Shown here: one piece after another, positions 45,633 through 57,194 of the stretch
How positions within the stretch are numbered: position 1 is the first letter of the stretch
Layout of the letters: each line of letters starts with the position of its first letter
Notes under the pieces: generated by a model
What the model was told of the DNA's origin: nothing
The model's input: the letters and a program-made list of their open reading frames with translations, nothing else
The model's database searches: none
Position numbers and translations under genes: made by a program
Source: Magnaporthiopsis rhizophila
Lineage: Eukaryota; Ascomycota; Sordariomycetes; Magnaporthales; Magnaporthaceae
Length of the DNA stretch: 64,000 bases
Assembly: GCA_003049465.1 (NCBI GenBank)
Contig: PYSS01000005.1
Location: forward strand, 448,087 to 512,086
Direction: 5' to 3'

Positions 45633-46589
45633 CTGATGCTCGTTTGTCGTGTGCCCCACATGCATTGGATGCGGCTGACTGTTGCTTGGACGACGCCTGT
45701 TAATGCATGTCGTCGTTGCCAGACGTTGTCAGATATCATATATTTCCACCTGCAGGCAACCAGAAGAAAAGAAAGTCGCTAGCTTCGGGCACAGGCAGTA
45801 TTGCTATCCAGCATAAAAGAAACGTCCGCAGAAAACTAATCAAGGGATGATTTACGCATACCATCTAACGTGCCTGAGTTGGTGAGCAAGCTCAACCCCT
45901 ATAAATCCGTTGTCGAGGCTATCGAGGGCTATCAAGTGGTAGCGATGGGAGAAAAAAAAAAGAAAAACAGCCGAGATAGCAATTCATGCCGAGTGAAATT
46001 TGCAAAAAGGGGTTTCACTGCTAATCGCGCCCCAGACGAATGCGTATAAGTCGAGGTTGAAATATTAGCTAGGCTGGGCGTGAGAATATCATCATGTCAC
46101 CTTTTCTAGTAAATGCATGCAGCATATGTACTGCGTATGGTAAAAGCATATGTGCCCTCGCTGTAATATCGGGCCCGAAACCGGCACCAGCTTCGGGAGC
46201 GGTCAGTCTTTATGGAAGAACATACGCCTATCAGGAACCCAGTAGACTCGGGGATTGCATCAATTAGGCAATTAATATGTCTAGTTTCTATGGGCCATGT
46301 CGCTTGGGTGTTGATAACAGCAAATCGGGTCTGGAAGGAGGAGGGGTAACGAGATCACCGACCTGAATTGGAGCCGTCGCCATGGCAGACCTGAAATGGG
46401 ACAACTAGGAAATGGAATGACAGCGAGATGGGGCGACGGCGACATGGGACGACCTCGAAAAACAGGGACGGCCAATGGGTGAGGTGGCCTCTGTGCCCGC
46501 CCGCCGCTGCGCTCCCTCGTTCCTGCCGTCTTTGTGGCCTAAGCCTTATAACCCATGATCCTGCCTGTTGCAGACATCGAGCCTCGAGG

Positions 46590-46712
46590 GCCAAGTTGGT
46601 GTAGCGGTTATGAGGATGGGTCGAGTCGACACCGGGACCCTACCTGTACTCCGTTACGTTAGCCGCTTGGACTCTTGGTTCGAGCCCCGGTTGGGGTTAT
46701 ATGTCGGATTTT
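46590..46712 (+). other. tRNA-like Pol III element (pseudo-tRNA or SINE head)
   Basis: TGGTGTAGCGG at 46597-46607 fits the Pol III A-box (TRGYNNARNNG) and continues as a tRNA D-arm-like GGTTAT. GGTTCGAGCCC at 46677-46687 fits the B-box. A TTTT stop follows about 22 nt later. The acceptor stem does not pair and the D and T stems are imperfect, so this is not an intact tRNA gene. A degenerate tRNA or the head of a tRNA-derived SINE is more likely. No second copy was noticed in the window. Confidence 0.35.
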
Positions 46713-48076
46713 CCGTCGCGAAGAAACACTTTCTAGGTTTCGTAGCTGTCCACCCTCGAGGCTGGGCAGTGAGCTTTTGCATTTTTTCCCTTTTACTTTT
46801 TTGCATTCAGGGTTTCGTTCGTGAAATATTCCTAAGAGCGACTGCATCGCGAGCGCTTGCTAACGCAATGTGGCCACCTCGTCTGGGCATTTTTGGGGTG
46901 GAAGGAGCACGATGCGCAATTTTTACCCGCGGAGCTCTCAGTGGTCCCTTGTCGATCTGCTCCCAAACCCAAATGCGCTTGTGTTCCATTACTGGTTTGG
47001 GACAGGACTTTTAAATATCAAGTGACTCTATTGGCGGCATGAAGGCATGAACTATCCCGAGCTTCCACTCCGCGCGATAACAGCGCCCTTGAGGAGAAAA
47101 TATTACCACGACAGCAGCTCTTCTTGAGACGGCAAAACCACAGCCCGGGACATCATGTTCGCTCGAGCAGACGAAGAATTGTCGCTGTGACCCTCATACC
47201 TAAAGCACCGGGGATCAGAGATACACCAGCTCAGTTGCACGAGCTATGGTCACTGCCAGCGAGGCCACACAGGAAAGCTGTCATGCCTTGCCGTCACCGT
47301 GCCCCCAATTCTGACGGGGGCTCCTGGAGCACCTTCCTGTCTCGAAGATGAGCTTGTTCGACTCGCACATGTTTTCGAAACCTTCCATCCTTTTGCTTCT
47401 CTCATCGGCGGCATCACCCACAGATGCAGATACGCCACTGGGTGGCCGAAGTACATGTGCGGGCCGCGGGACAGGCGGATGCGGATGATAATAAACGTGT
47501 CTAACGAAAACACCACACCAACTACTCCCCGCCGGACCCTGGAGGTCAAGGGGACAAGAATTCAGAGGCTCACGAGGCAGAACAGTACAAACTCCGTTTC
47601 ATTTCACCACCCAGTCGGCGCATGCATCATTATAGGGAGCGTGAGCTTGGGCCGGGAAATAATGGATCGGCCAGTTATCTCCTTTTCTCGAGCTGTGTCA
47701 AGCCATCTAGGCACTGGATTGTCATGCTCATTTGAGGGCAAGTCACAATGGAATACGGCTAAGCAGCGGAAGGTGAAATCCGCCAGCCCTCCGCGTCTAG
47801 CGAAGGAGACGGGTGTTAAACCGACACTGTTTGTTAAGTAAGGAGGTTTCTGTTTTTCCTACGGTGTTTTAATTCGTGGTACATCAGCATGATGATAGGC
47901 GCATCGTATTAATTGATAATGTCGGCGATTGCAGAGGACGACGCTACGACACAGACACAGCCTTTGTGAAGTGTGACAAGACATGGGAAACATTAATTCA
48001 AGCTCAAAGGCCAAACTCAGGGGTGGCGGTTGTCCGTATGCACATTTGATAGGTCGAGATTGCCCCACATCTTGGG

Positions 48077-48090
48077 TCGCGTCGACGCGC
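48077..48090. promoter_or_regulatory. CGCG-core pair upstream of MCM10
   Basis: TCGCGT (48077-48082) and ACGCGC (48085-48090), about 440 bp upstream of the MCM10 ATG. Each is one base off ACGCGT. This is weaker evidence than for dna2 and RNase H2B. Confidence 0.25.
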
Positions 48091-48529
48091 GAGGCGTCCG
48101 ACCGCCATGGAACAGTGAAGGAATCGATGCCCAGAATCCAACTGCCGACGGAGCCTACCTAGAGAGGCTATCGATCAGCCTTATCGATCAACACCAGACC
48201 GCCCCTCCCATCAATCGCCACTAGACTGCTACCTAGGTGGTACCTAACGACCTATATTTCATCCGTAAGACTGTCTCCGGCAGCACGACCGACAGGGGTG
48301 GGGGAATTTTCGACGGGCGACGTCCGTGTCACCGAGCGACGCCCGATTTCTTTTTCGCATTCGCTGCGAAGCCGCCGTCGCACCGTACCCGCCTTCCTGG
48401 CCGTCAACGGTGCTGTGGGCCTGATGCCCATTCTCGCGATCGCCGCTATACCTATGGGACCTCCCCCTTCCCGCTGCCACAGTTGCGCAAAATTGCCAAC
48501 CTCAGGCTAGCCCGCCTCGATCGATCCCG

Positions 48530-51106
48530 ATGCCATTACCCGAAGCTGAGCCCCAATGGCCACCCCGCTCTCCGCACGAGGTTCTCATGGGGACGCCGGG
48601 TGGTCGCGAGCGCCTTAGACGTCTTGCTGAGCGCACCTCGCCATCACCGTCGCCTTCCAAGATGAGGCCGTCCAGGACCGCGCCGAACCTATCCTCAAAG
48701 TCTCTCGGCGACGACTACGACGACGACGATGCGGATGACGATGATGAGGAGATGCTGCAGCTTAAACTGCAGGAGATTCAGGCCAAGCTGAAGCTGAAGA
48801 AGCTGCAGAAGGCCGGGGCCTCACGGGCAGCACAGGGAGCGCAAGAGAGTTCGAGTTCGAGGACGATACCTCAGTTTTCAGCGGCGAGGGCGGAGAGGGC
48901 GGAGAAGCTAGCAGACACGGGGCGGCCCCAGGCCCCAGTCGAGGTCCCCGCGTCTCCCGTGAGGCGCGCGCCGCAGCAGGAACAACGGTCACCTCTGAAG
49001 GTCACGCTCGGGATCGACAAGGGGCTGCGGGCCCAGGATGTGTCGTTGAAACGGGCAGGGTCCAACGCGCGCCGGTCGCAGGATCAGGCGCCGCAGCAGC
49101 AACGATCCAGGGCGGCGGGGTCGTCTAGTTTCGATGACACGGAACCACAGAGGCCCATGAGCTTCAACGAGCGTCTTGCTTTGGCTAGGACGGACGAAGT
49201 CAAGCGCCAGGAGAAGCAAAAGAGGGTGCAGAATATACGGAGTACCGCCTTTACGATGGGCAAGGAGGAGATGGAATCCTACAAGACCACAGCTGCAGAA
49301 CTTCCAGACCTCCCAGAAAGGCCACAAACATACAGCCGTGCCGAGATTGTCGGGGTCGAGAACAGGCCACCAAAGGGAACTGGCGGCGGTGGCTACCTAA
49401 AGCGGAGTAACACCGCTCCGAGCATCAAAGGAGGCAGGTCGGGGGGTGCTGGTGATGATGGAAACAAGGGCAAGGACGCCAACGAGTACGACACGGCGGT
49501 GTCCAAGCCGGCAGATAGAGACGACGCTTCGTTCGAGTCGTACTCGGGCTTCCATCTGAAAAAGAGAATTCTGCCGCACGAGGTTCTGACCAGATCAATA
49601 ACGGGGAAGAAGGTATACCTCCTGAAGGACTTTCTTCGGCAGGTCAAGGCGCCGGAATGGTCGCTGCCGGATGACGAGTGCGACATCGTGCTCTTCGCCG
49701 TGCTGGCTTCCAAATCCGACCCCAAATCGCACAAGCCCATCATGGACAGCGACGGCAAGGAGAAAGCCAACGACCGGGGCAAGTACATGGTCATGACTCT
49801 CGTCGACTTTAGCTTCGAGCTGGAGCTGTTCCTATTCAACAGCGGATTCGACCGCTTCTGGAAACTCACCCCAGGAACCGTGCTCGCGATCCTGAACCCG
49901 ACCATCATGCCGCCTGCCAAGGGGCGCGAGGCCACCGGCAAGTTCGGTCTCGTCATCAACTCGGACTGCGACACCATCCTCGAGGTCGGCACGGCGCGCG
50001 ACCTGGGCTACTGTCAGTCGGTACGTCGCGACGGCACCAAGTGCCCGGCCTGGGTCAACTCGAAGCGCACCGAGTACTGCGAGTTCCACTCCAACGAGGC
50101 CGTCAACAAGGCACGCAGCGCCCGCGTCGAGCTGAGCGGGCCCGGCTTCGGCAAGCTCATGGCGCAGCTGATGAGGCCGTCCGACGACGCGACCAAGCCG
50201 TGGAGACACAACTCGCGCGCGGGCGCGTACCGCTCCGACAAGGACCAGCGCGGGTTCAAGGCCAAGAAGGCCGACGATCCTCGGCTCGGCCAGTACGACG
50301 CCGAGTCGCAGTCGCGCGTCTTCGTCAGCCGCTCCGCCGGCTCGGCCGCACTGCTGGACCGCGAGGGCGAGTTCCTGGATAAGCTCGGGCGCAACGAAGC
50401 TCTCAAGCGGCGCATCGCCCAGCGCGAGCGCGAGAAGGACATCGCCGCCAAGCTGGGCGTCGACGGCGTGGGCGCCGGTAGGGACTACATGCAGAAGCGC
50501 GGGCAGCCTCCCTCCAGCAAGGCTTCGGCGACGGCGACGGCGTCATCGTCGGCCGCGTCCTCCTTCTCGGCCCATCTCCACGCGGACGGCTCCGCGGGCG
50601 GCGGCATGGGCGCGGCCGCCCTGGACCTGCTGGCGCGGGCCAAGAGCACGCCCTCCTCCATCGACCTCGGTCCCGCTAAGCGCAAGCGGCCCGACTCGGT
50701 CACGTCAAACTCGACGGCCGGCGGCGGCGGCGCCAACTCGCGCAGCGGCGCCGGTTCGCTCGGCTGGGGCACCGCCCTTCGGGACAGGCTGGGCAAGATG
50801 AAGGAGGGTGCGTCCACCTCGTTCCCTCCTCCAAACCCGGCTGGCGGTGCCGCCGCGTCTTCCTCCGGGTCTCGAGACGACCGCTCTCCCGTCCGCAAAA
50901 AGACCCGCTTCGTCACGGACAAGGGCATCCGTGAGGCCGGGCGGGAGAGCCTCGGGGCGGAACTCGCTGGTGGCACTGCTGCGACGACGACTGAGACGGA
51001 CACCGCTACTGCTGCCGCCGCAGCCACAGCCAGCAGGAATAGGCTACTGCGTCGCGTCGTCGTTGAAGACGATGTGGATGATGATGACGAACTGCTTATA
51101 GTGTAA
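48530..51106 (+). CDS. DNA replication factor Mcm10
   Basis: Single exon, 858 residues. The N-terminus is disordered, then a Lys/Leu-rich coiled coil (about residues 75-100) of the kind used for Mcm10 oligomerisation. The conserved internal OB-fold/zinc-finger region runs from about 345 to 560 (SGFHLKKRILPHEVL, FELELFLFNSGFDRFWKL, KFGLVINSD). A CCCH finger has the known Mcm10 spacing: C495-x9-C505-x11-C517-x2-H520 (KCPAWVNSKRTEYCEFH). The C-terminal 300 residues are Ala/Ser/Gly-rich with basic patches. Mcm10 binds MCM2-7, DNA and polymerase alpha and is required for CMG helicase activation at origins in the nucleus. The ATG chosen is the first of the frame. Confidence 0.93.
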   Translation: MPLPEAEPQWPPRSPHEVLMGTPGGRERLRRLAERTSPSPSPSKMRPSRTAPNLSSKSLGDDYDDDDADDDDEEMLQLKLQEIQAKLKLKKLQKAGASRAAQGAQESSSSRTIPQFSAARAERAEKLADTGRPQAPVEVPASPVRRAPQQEQRSPLKVTLGIDKGLRAQDVSLKRAGSNARRSQDQAPQQQRSRAAGSSSFDDTEPQRPMSFNERLALARTDEVKRQEKQKRVQNIRSTAFTMGKEEMESYKTTAAELPDLPERPQTYSRAEIVGVENRPPKGTGGGGYLKRSNTAPSIKGGRSGGAGDDGNKGKDANEYDTAVSKPADRDDASFESYSGFHLKKRILPHEVLTRSITGKKVYLLKDFLRQVKAPEWSLPDDECDIVLFAVLASKSDPKSHKPIMDSDGKEKANDRGKYMVMTLVDFSFELELFLFNSGFDRFWKLTPGTVLAILNPTIMPPAKGREATGKFGLVINSDCDTILEVGTARDLGYCQSVRRDGTKCPAWVNSKRTEYCEFHSNEAVNKARSARVELSGPGFGKLMAQLMRPSDDATKPWRHNSRAGAYRSDKDQRGFKAKKADDPRLGQYDAESQSRVFVSRSAGSAALLDREGEFLDKLGRNEALKRRIAQREREKDIAAKLGVDGVGAGRDYMQKRGQPPSSKASATATASSSAASSFSAHLHADGSAGGGMGAAALDLLARAKSTPSSIDLGPAKRKRPDSVTSNSTAGGGGANSRSGAGSLGWGTALRDRLGKMKEGASTSFPPPNPAGGAAASSSGSRDDRSPVRKKTRFVTDKGIREAGRESLGAELAGGTAATTTETDTATAAAAATASRNRLLRRVVVEDDVDDDDELLIV

Positions 51107-52549
51107 AGCGTGCAAAATGCGTTCTACCCTCTCTTTAAAAAGACATTCTCTTATGTTTCTTTTCTTTTGTCGTTATTTTCTTTTTCCTCGAGTAGACCGC
51201 CTAGCAAAAAGGAAATAAGTGGGCAAAGCAGCTTCTTTTGCATAGGTCACAAAAAAAAGTCGATACCCCTTTTCCACCAGTATGAACAACCAAACCGCTG
51301 TACATATTGATTATCTATCTATCTGCATTGGCATGGCGCATGGATCTGCATTTGTCTTACCAAATTTGCGTTTGCTCACAATGGAAACTTTCGGGGCAAG
51401 GCTGATAGAACGTCCTACTACAGGCAGCAAACTATCAACTTGAATTGTATCTCAGAATGGGATTGGGAGCCTGTGTGCGTTCCTGTTCCTTGCAACTAAA
51501 TGTCATTCGTCGTATCATTGCGTCGTTGCCTGCATCGCTCCTTTCTGCTATGTACCTCTACCTAGCCAGCCATTCATCCATCTTGATCCAAGATGGCATG
51601 TCCCAAGCTCTCACCACCTGTCTGTCAATAGTCTACGCCTCTTTTCCCAGAGTTCCTGTCGTCTACGCGTTAGTAATTCCTACGTCTCTCGCCGAACCAG
51701 GGTGCTTTCCTTGTCAACACTCTCCCCGACGCCTACGATGCCTACGTGGTTATTGGTGCTGCCTCGCATATGTTAGATGTCCCGATGCCTCCTCCTCTCA
51801 CCTACTGGCACGTCGTGTCCTGTACGCAGAGACCCGGCATCTAATGCCGCCGCCGCCGCCGCCTTACCCATCTTAAGGACCAAAGAAAAAGGTCCAGCGT
51901 TCCTACAGATCTCATGCGACCGGCCTTTGTGGGCCAGCCCCTGAAACCAGGCAGAGACGTGTTCGGCATTAAGACGAGATAAGAGAGTGAGAGAAGGAAC
52001 AGGTGCCCTATCTGGGGGGAAGAACGAGGGTGGAGGTTGCAGAAAGGGGAAAAACGAAGGTGGGTGGGTGCAAAAGAAGAAAAGAAACGAAGAGAAAAGC
52101 AAAATGCAGCGAAAACAAGAATCCAAACGAAAAATCAAAACTGCCGTTACCAGCCGTGTCTTCCCACCTTTTCTTCCTCTTTTATTCTTCACTCCTTTTT
52201 TTTCTTCTTCCAATGCCGTCCGGCCACCTCTCCGGATGCGCTACTCCTGCTTCAGTCAGATGCTTGCAGTGCTTTTCGCGCAGGTTCCCGCATCAGAACG
52301 GAGAGGCGACCAGCTCGGCAATTGGCCTGGACATAATTCGTCAAACAAGAAAATCAGACAGAAAGGACTCTATCAAATGAAAAAGCACGGGCAGTAATCA
52401 CGAGCGCAGGTAACCTGAAAGTCACCTCTCCAGATCTGAAAACCCCCATCTGTGCTTGCGAAGAAAAAACGAAGGAGACAGGGCTATCCAGAAATTGAGT
52501 CAAGTGAGAGTGCGAGAACGATGTCCAATCGCCAGGTACCTACTTAGAG
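51107..52549. other. Convergent intergenic region MCM10 / AIM21
   Basis: About 1.4 kb with the 3' ends of both genes. It has T-rich runs at 51150-51190 and CT-rich sequence near 52160-52215, and a GGTACCTA motif at 52535-52542 just after the AIM21 stop. No recognisable gene. Confidence 0.55.
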
Positions 52550-55357
52550 TTAGTTGGCCTTTTCTTCTTCGGCAGTGGCTGGCTCCACAGCCTTCTTCTC
52601 TGCCACATCGACCTCAACGAGAGGCTCGCCAGCCATGTTGGTGGCGATAGTCTCTAGTTTGGAGTCCTGGGCGCTCTCCGCCGTTTCTGTCTTTTCCGCC
52701 TCCTTGGCGGGAGGTGCGGCTGGCTCAGAGCTGGCCTTGTCGTCCTCAACGGCTTCACTGACGACGGTGGGCTTTTCTGCCGCGGCGGGCTTCTCAATCC
52801 CCCCGACGCTCAGACCACCCTGCTCCGGGTCGATAGAGAAGAACGTCAGTGGTGTGCTGAATGAGAGACTCAGCACAGGCTTTTCTGATGGAGCGACGGC
52901 GGCGGCAACTGCGGCAGGGGTCGGGCTCTTGGCCGGTGCCCGCCTTTGAGGGCCCCTGGCGCGACCTTTACGGGCATCCACGAGCGGCGCCTTCTCCTGC
53001 TCAACAGACAGCTCCTCCTGGGCCACAGGCTCCTCAACCTTTGGGATCTGGGGTCCGAGTTGCAGGCGCTTGTTTAGGTCCGCCATGAATCCAGCTTGTA
53101 GAGCAGCAATCTTGGAACCCCCAGGGCGGGAGGGGATGGCGTGCTTGGTCTTGGTGTCCGGAGAGGTTGCCACCTCGCCGTCTTTGCTGGAACCAGACCC
53201 TTGTTTCGTGGGCCGCGCAGGGACCTGTGGCTTGGGCCGCTCCGGAATGGCCGGTTTTGCTGCCGCAGAGTCATCGCTGGGAGTTTGTTTCGCTTTGGGC
53301 CTTTCAGGGATCACGGGCTTTTCGGTTGCGGTCGAGGAAGGGTCGGTTGATTTCCCTACGGGGCGCTGTGGGAGCTCGGGGGTTTTGGTCTCTGCTGGCG
53401 AGGCGTTCTCTGCCTCGTCTTGCTCTTGCGAGACGGTCGTCTCGAAGTGGAGGCTCTCGGGAGTGTCTTCCCACACGTCACGACTTGGGAATCGTTTAGC
53501 CGACGGGCGCTTCTCGTCGGCAGCCTCCTTGGCAATGTGAGTCTGGCTTTGAACCCAGGAAGGCTTCTGGTTCCTACGCAGAAAAGCATCCGGGCTCTGC
53601 TTCGACTCGGCCTCGGCAAGCTGCTCCTGGCGCCGGGCAAACGCGTGGGCTGGGGTCTCTACGTCGTCACGCGTAGGGGCATCCCTAGGGGAAAGCGCGC
53701 CTTCATTCTTCTGCGGAATTTCGGGCGTCGAGACCTCAGCGCCCTCATGAACACTGTCAGGGGCATCCTCCCAGATGTCGCGGCTCGGGAACCGTTGCTT
53801 CTTGTCTTCCGTCTTTTGGGCGGGCTTGACCTCCTTGGCAGGCGCCTTGTCATCCTCAGGGAAGAGAGGCTCGTACTCCTGGACGTCCTCTAGAGGCGTG
53901 GAGCGGACGTCCATGGACGAATCCCTGTAGATACTGGGAGGACGACTGGTGGGGCGGCTTGAGGGCTCCATCTCGAAGGCACTGCCAGAACGTTCTGCCG
54001 GAGGGCTGACGGCGGGCTGGAGATCGGGCGCGTTGCCGCCTTCCTTGGCAACCTCGTCCTCGGCCAGAATAGGGGCGGTGTAACCGTCGTCGCCGGCAAG
54101 GGACTCTGGCGACTTGTCGTCAAACATGACAGACCTCCTCTTAGGATCGCCGACGTGGATGACGTGGTCGTCGGATTTGCCCGAGTCAGAGACTGCGCCC
54201 TCGACAAAACTGCGCCTCTTCAGCTCCGGAGAGTTTGGGGCGGTTGATGCCGGTCCGGGAGAGGTGATGCGCGAGGCGGACTCCTCGATCGCCTCCCATC
54301 CGCACTGCTCGGTTGGGGTTGCGAAGCCTGGTGAGATATGGTCAGTACCAAGGACAAGGCGAGGTTGGCTTGACCAAATAGAATTCGTCAAGACACCATG
54401 ACAAGATAAAGGGGCATGTGACAGCAGAATATGCCTACCATTGCTGGTTCCACGCTCGGCAGTGGCGCGCACAATCTTGTTGAGCTCCTCGCGGCTCATC
54501 GAGTAATCATTGGGACGGTCGTGGTGGTGCTTGTTGCTTTCCTTGTGCACAAGCTCCGGATGCTTCTCATAATAAGCCTTCTCGAGCTTGTCCTGGGACT
54601 TGACACCGTGACCGTGAAGGCCATAGCTGCCAGGGGGCAGCTCCGAGGTGAACCCGCGAGCGCTGGTCTTGCGGTTGTGATGCTTGGGCTTCAGCCCCTC
54701 AGAGCCGGGAGCCGGTGACGGAGCCTGCACGTCACCGGCGTGCGGGTACATGGGCACCTGCTGGCCGATCTCTGGGATGCCGTGCTCGTCGTCCATGTGG
54801 CTCTCGGTGGTGGCGGAGAGCTGACTGGTGGTGCTAGCCTTCTTCTTAAGACTCCGGTTGGAGGGGGCAAGGTCCTCGCTGCTAGGCCTGCCAATGCCAT
54901 AGCTCGCCGCCTTGTCCGAGTCGGTGCGGGTGACGGCGGCGACGCGCTGCTTGGCGCTCAGGGCCGGGAGAGAGGGCTTCGGCGCGTGAAGCTTCAGGTT
55001 CTCATCGACATTGGCAGTCTGCTCAGGAGACGAGCCCTCCGCCTCGGGGGAGGACTTGTCCTCGCCGGCAAAGGCGGCATACTCTTTGCCCTCCTCGCCG
55101 AGCGAGGGCAGGTCCACGCTGGACGAGCGGTCAACGGGATCTGAGCCATTGAAGCCGATGCGCTGGGACGGGCTCTTGGCCGAGGTCAAGGGATTATCGT
55201 TGAGCGGCGAGGGTGCAAACCGACCCCGGCTTGGCGAGCTGGATTGCTCAAGGCGCCGGTTAACGGGGCGGGGCGGAATCTTTGGCATCTGGTCTCGGTC
55301 CTGACTCCTGGAAGGACGAGGGGGAACGACTGGTACTTGGGTGACGGCAGCAGACAT
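52550..55357 (-). CDS. AIM21-like actin-patch protein
   Basis: Exons 54439-55357 and 52550-54327 with a 111-nt intron (54328-54438); 898 residues. The N-terminus has Pro-rich VPPRPSRS and PKIPPRPVNRR motifs (SH3-ligand-like), and a YGLHGHGVKSQDKLEKAYYEKHP...SREELNKIVR block follows. The remainder is a long disordered region with repeated (R)FPSRD-(I/V)W-ED modules and repeated PERPK/PARP motifs, and an acidic Glu/Ala-rich end. This organisation matches fungal Aim21 (altered inheritance of mitochondria 21), known in yeast as a cortical actin-patch barbed-end regulator. The intron is stop-free and a multiple of three, so the unspliced frame reads through 37 extra residues. The junction GTSNG-FATPTEQCGW looks native. 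Confidence 0.85.
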   Translation of the reverse strand: MSAAVTQVPVVPPRPSRSQDRDQMPKIPPRPVNRRLEQSSSPSRGRFAPSPLNDNPLTSAKSPSQRIGFNGSDPVDRSSSVDLPSLGEEGKEYAAFAGEDKSSPEAEGSSPEQTANVDENLKLHAPKPSLPALSAKQRVAAVTRTDSDKAASYGIGRPSSEDLAPSNRSLKKKASTTSQLSATTESHMDDEHGIPEIGQQVPMYPHAGDVQAPSPAPGSEGLKPKHHNRKTSARGFTSELPPGSYGLHGHGVKSQDKLEKAYYEKHPELVHKESNKHHHDRPNDYSMSREELNKIVRATAERGTSNGRHILLSHAPLSCHGVLTNSIWSSQPRLVLGTDHISPGFATPTEQCGWEAIEESASRITSPGPASTAPNSPELKRRSFVEGAVSDSGKSDDHVIHVGDPKRRSVMFDDKSPESLAGDDGYTAPILAEDEVAKEGGNAPDLQPAVSPPAERSGSAFEMEPSSRPTSRPPSIYRDSSMDVRSTPLEDVQEYEPLFPEDDKAPAKEVKPAQKTEDKKQRFPSRDIWEDAPDSVHEGAEVSTPEIPQKNEGALSPRDAPTRDDVETPAHAFARRQEQLAEAESKQSPDAFLRRNQKPSWVQSQTHIAKEAADEKRPSAKRFPSRDVWEDTPESLHFETTVSQEQDEAENASPAETKTPELPQRPVGKSTDPSSTATEKPVIPERPKAKQTPSDDSAAAKPAIPERPKPQVPARPTKQGSGSSKDGEVATSPDTKTKHAIPSRPGGSKIAALQAGFMADLNKRLQLGPQIPKVEEPVAQEELSVEQEKAPLVDARKGRARGPQRRAPAKSPTPAAVAAAVAPSEKPVLSLSFSTPLTFFSIDPEQGGLSVGGIEKPAAAEKPTVVSEAVEDDKASSEPAAPPAKEAEKTETAESAQDSKLETIATNMAGEPLVEVDVAEKKAVEPATAEEEKAN

Positions 55358-57151
55358 GCTGGGCGATAAGAGCGCTAGTTTGGAACTTTGAAAAAGTTGT
55401 AGAGTTAAGTAGGTTAGAGTGAAGTGCTAGGCGGCTAAGTCGAGCAGCCCAACGGGGCGCTAGTCAGCACAGCCAAATCTCACGATACGACAGCAGCACA
55501 AACAACATGGCAGGCAGCGAGAAGACACAGGCGATAAGGAACAGTGTGATCGCGTGCCGGTTCGGAGGCGAGGTTGGTGCAAATGTGCAGCAGGGTAGGG
55601 CAGTACTGGGTGGGTGGATAACAAGAAAGCTCGAGGACGGCGAGATAAGAGTCCGATATCGCGAGATATGAGAGATTAAGTCAGAGATAACCACCCGCCC
55701 GGTTGCCCTGGACACGGCTGGACACGGGGCTCCTACCCGGCCGGGCGGGGCGGGGGGCCAATCCAGTTACACCAACGATGATACGGAGGTTGGTCGTCCG
55801 CCCGCCCCGGTAGTGTCCGGGCTACAGGGGTTTTTTGAGGGAGGGGGCCAGGAAATCGATATCTGACGCGGATGGGGAAGGGGCGGTCTGCGCTCAGGGC
55901 GGCAGAGGAGGAGGGGGACATCTCATCTCGGGACAATGCAGAATATCACGAAGGGATGTGGGAGGAAAGGAAAAAAAAAGGGGGTGAGGGGCGTGGCACA
56001 GGCTGAACTTACGAGCAAAGAATAAAATAAAGAAAAAAAAAACTCGGTTGATGTGTATGGGTGGGTGCAACAGCAGTTGCTACCGAGGTTACGCGGCCGG
56101 CACTGAGGGTTCGTGGTAAAGGGAGACAGAAAACAGAGTTGACATGGAGGAATACAGCAGAGGCGTTGTGAGAAGGATGATGATGATGATGATGACGATG
56201 GTGATGTGCAAGGCGCGGGTTCAATGGAGGAGATGATGGCGGAACATTCTGTCAAAAACAACGGGGGAACAAGGGCAACTGTGAGCACTGAAGACGTCTT
56301 GGGCCCTTGGTTATAAACGTCATCCAGCAGAGAGGGCTTTCGTGGGTGCTGGGGTTGGGCTGTGAATCGAGCTCGTTCAAAGCAGAAGCGGGCGCCCATT
56401 CAGCGGTGGGTGCCTGGGTGGGGCACCTTGGTCCCGCATTGCGTACTGCAGCTAGGCGCAAGCCCAGCCCAGACGGAGCTGAAGCGGGCGCCGCGTGACC
56501 TGCAATCCTGGCGAGCACGCAAAAGCACGTCTCGTACCATGAATGGACACAGTGCCCGGCCGGCTCAATGGTGAGTTTTCGTGTTTATTCTTCCGTCTCA
56601 GCTCGCTCACACTATCTTTTCGTCTTGAGCTTGTCACCACATGCCAAAGTCACGAGAAGCAGTTGAGGCAAAATAGGTAATTACGGAAAGAAAAAGAAAG
56701 AAAAACAAAAGGCGTCGTGGCAACTGTAGGCCAACTCACAGTGCCTCAGGGATTCCGCCCGGCTGGCCGCTGCGGGCGGCTTGTTGAGGGTGAGTGATCG
56801 TTATGCATACAATGCGGTGTAAGTACCAAGTACCTACCGAGGTACCTTCCTAGGTACAACCTAGCTCCTGGCCGTCCATTACCCGTTTCTGGCTGAGCAG
56901 GTGGTTGCTCCCTGTCCGGCTCAAAGGCAAACAGAGCACCACCACCCCCAGGCCCCAGAGATCTCCCTCTTGTTTCGATTGCTGTGGTGGCTGGTTTTCG
57001 GTCTTGAAACCACCCCGTCAGAAGATGAAGCTACCCCAAGCACAGCTGACGCAAGGACTTGGTGGTGACGGGGCAAACATAGCCTCTTTCTGGGCTGTTG
57101 CCCCAAGTTTTCTCTTTGTTCGCGAAGCAAGTCGGCCAGACAAAGAAAAAG

Positions 57152-57194
<43 letters not shown>

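Larger units (their letters stand above)
45308..48529. other. Gene-free region between RNase H2B and MCM10 genes
   Basis: About 3.2 kb that should contain both promoters, which diverge from it. No protein-coding gene is recognised. Listed separately are a pair of ACGCGT sites near the RNase H2B start, a tRNA-like A-box/B-box element at about 46590-46712, and a CGCG-core pair on the MCM10 side. A TACCTAGGTGGTACCTA motif lies near 48229-48250. Confidence 0.5.

Noticed and set aside
47299..47841. 180-codon ORF between RNase H2B and MCM10 genes
   Set aside because: No motif, no supporting context, and length expected by chance at this GC content.
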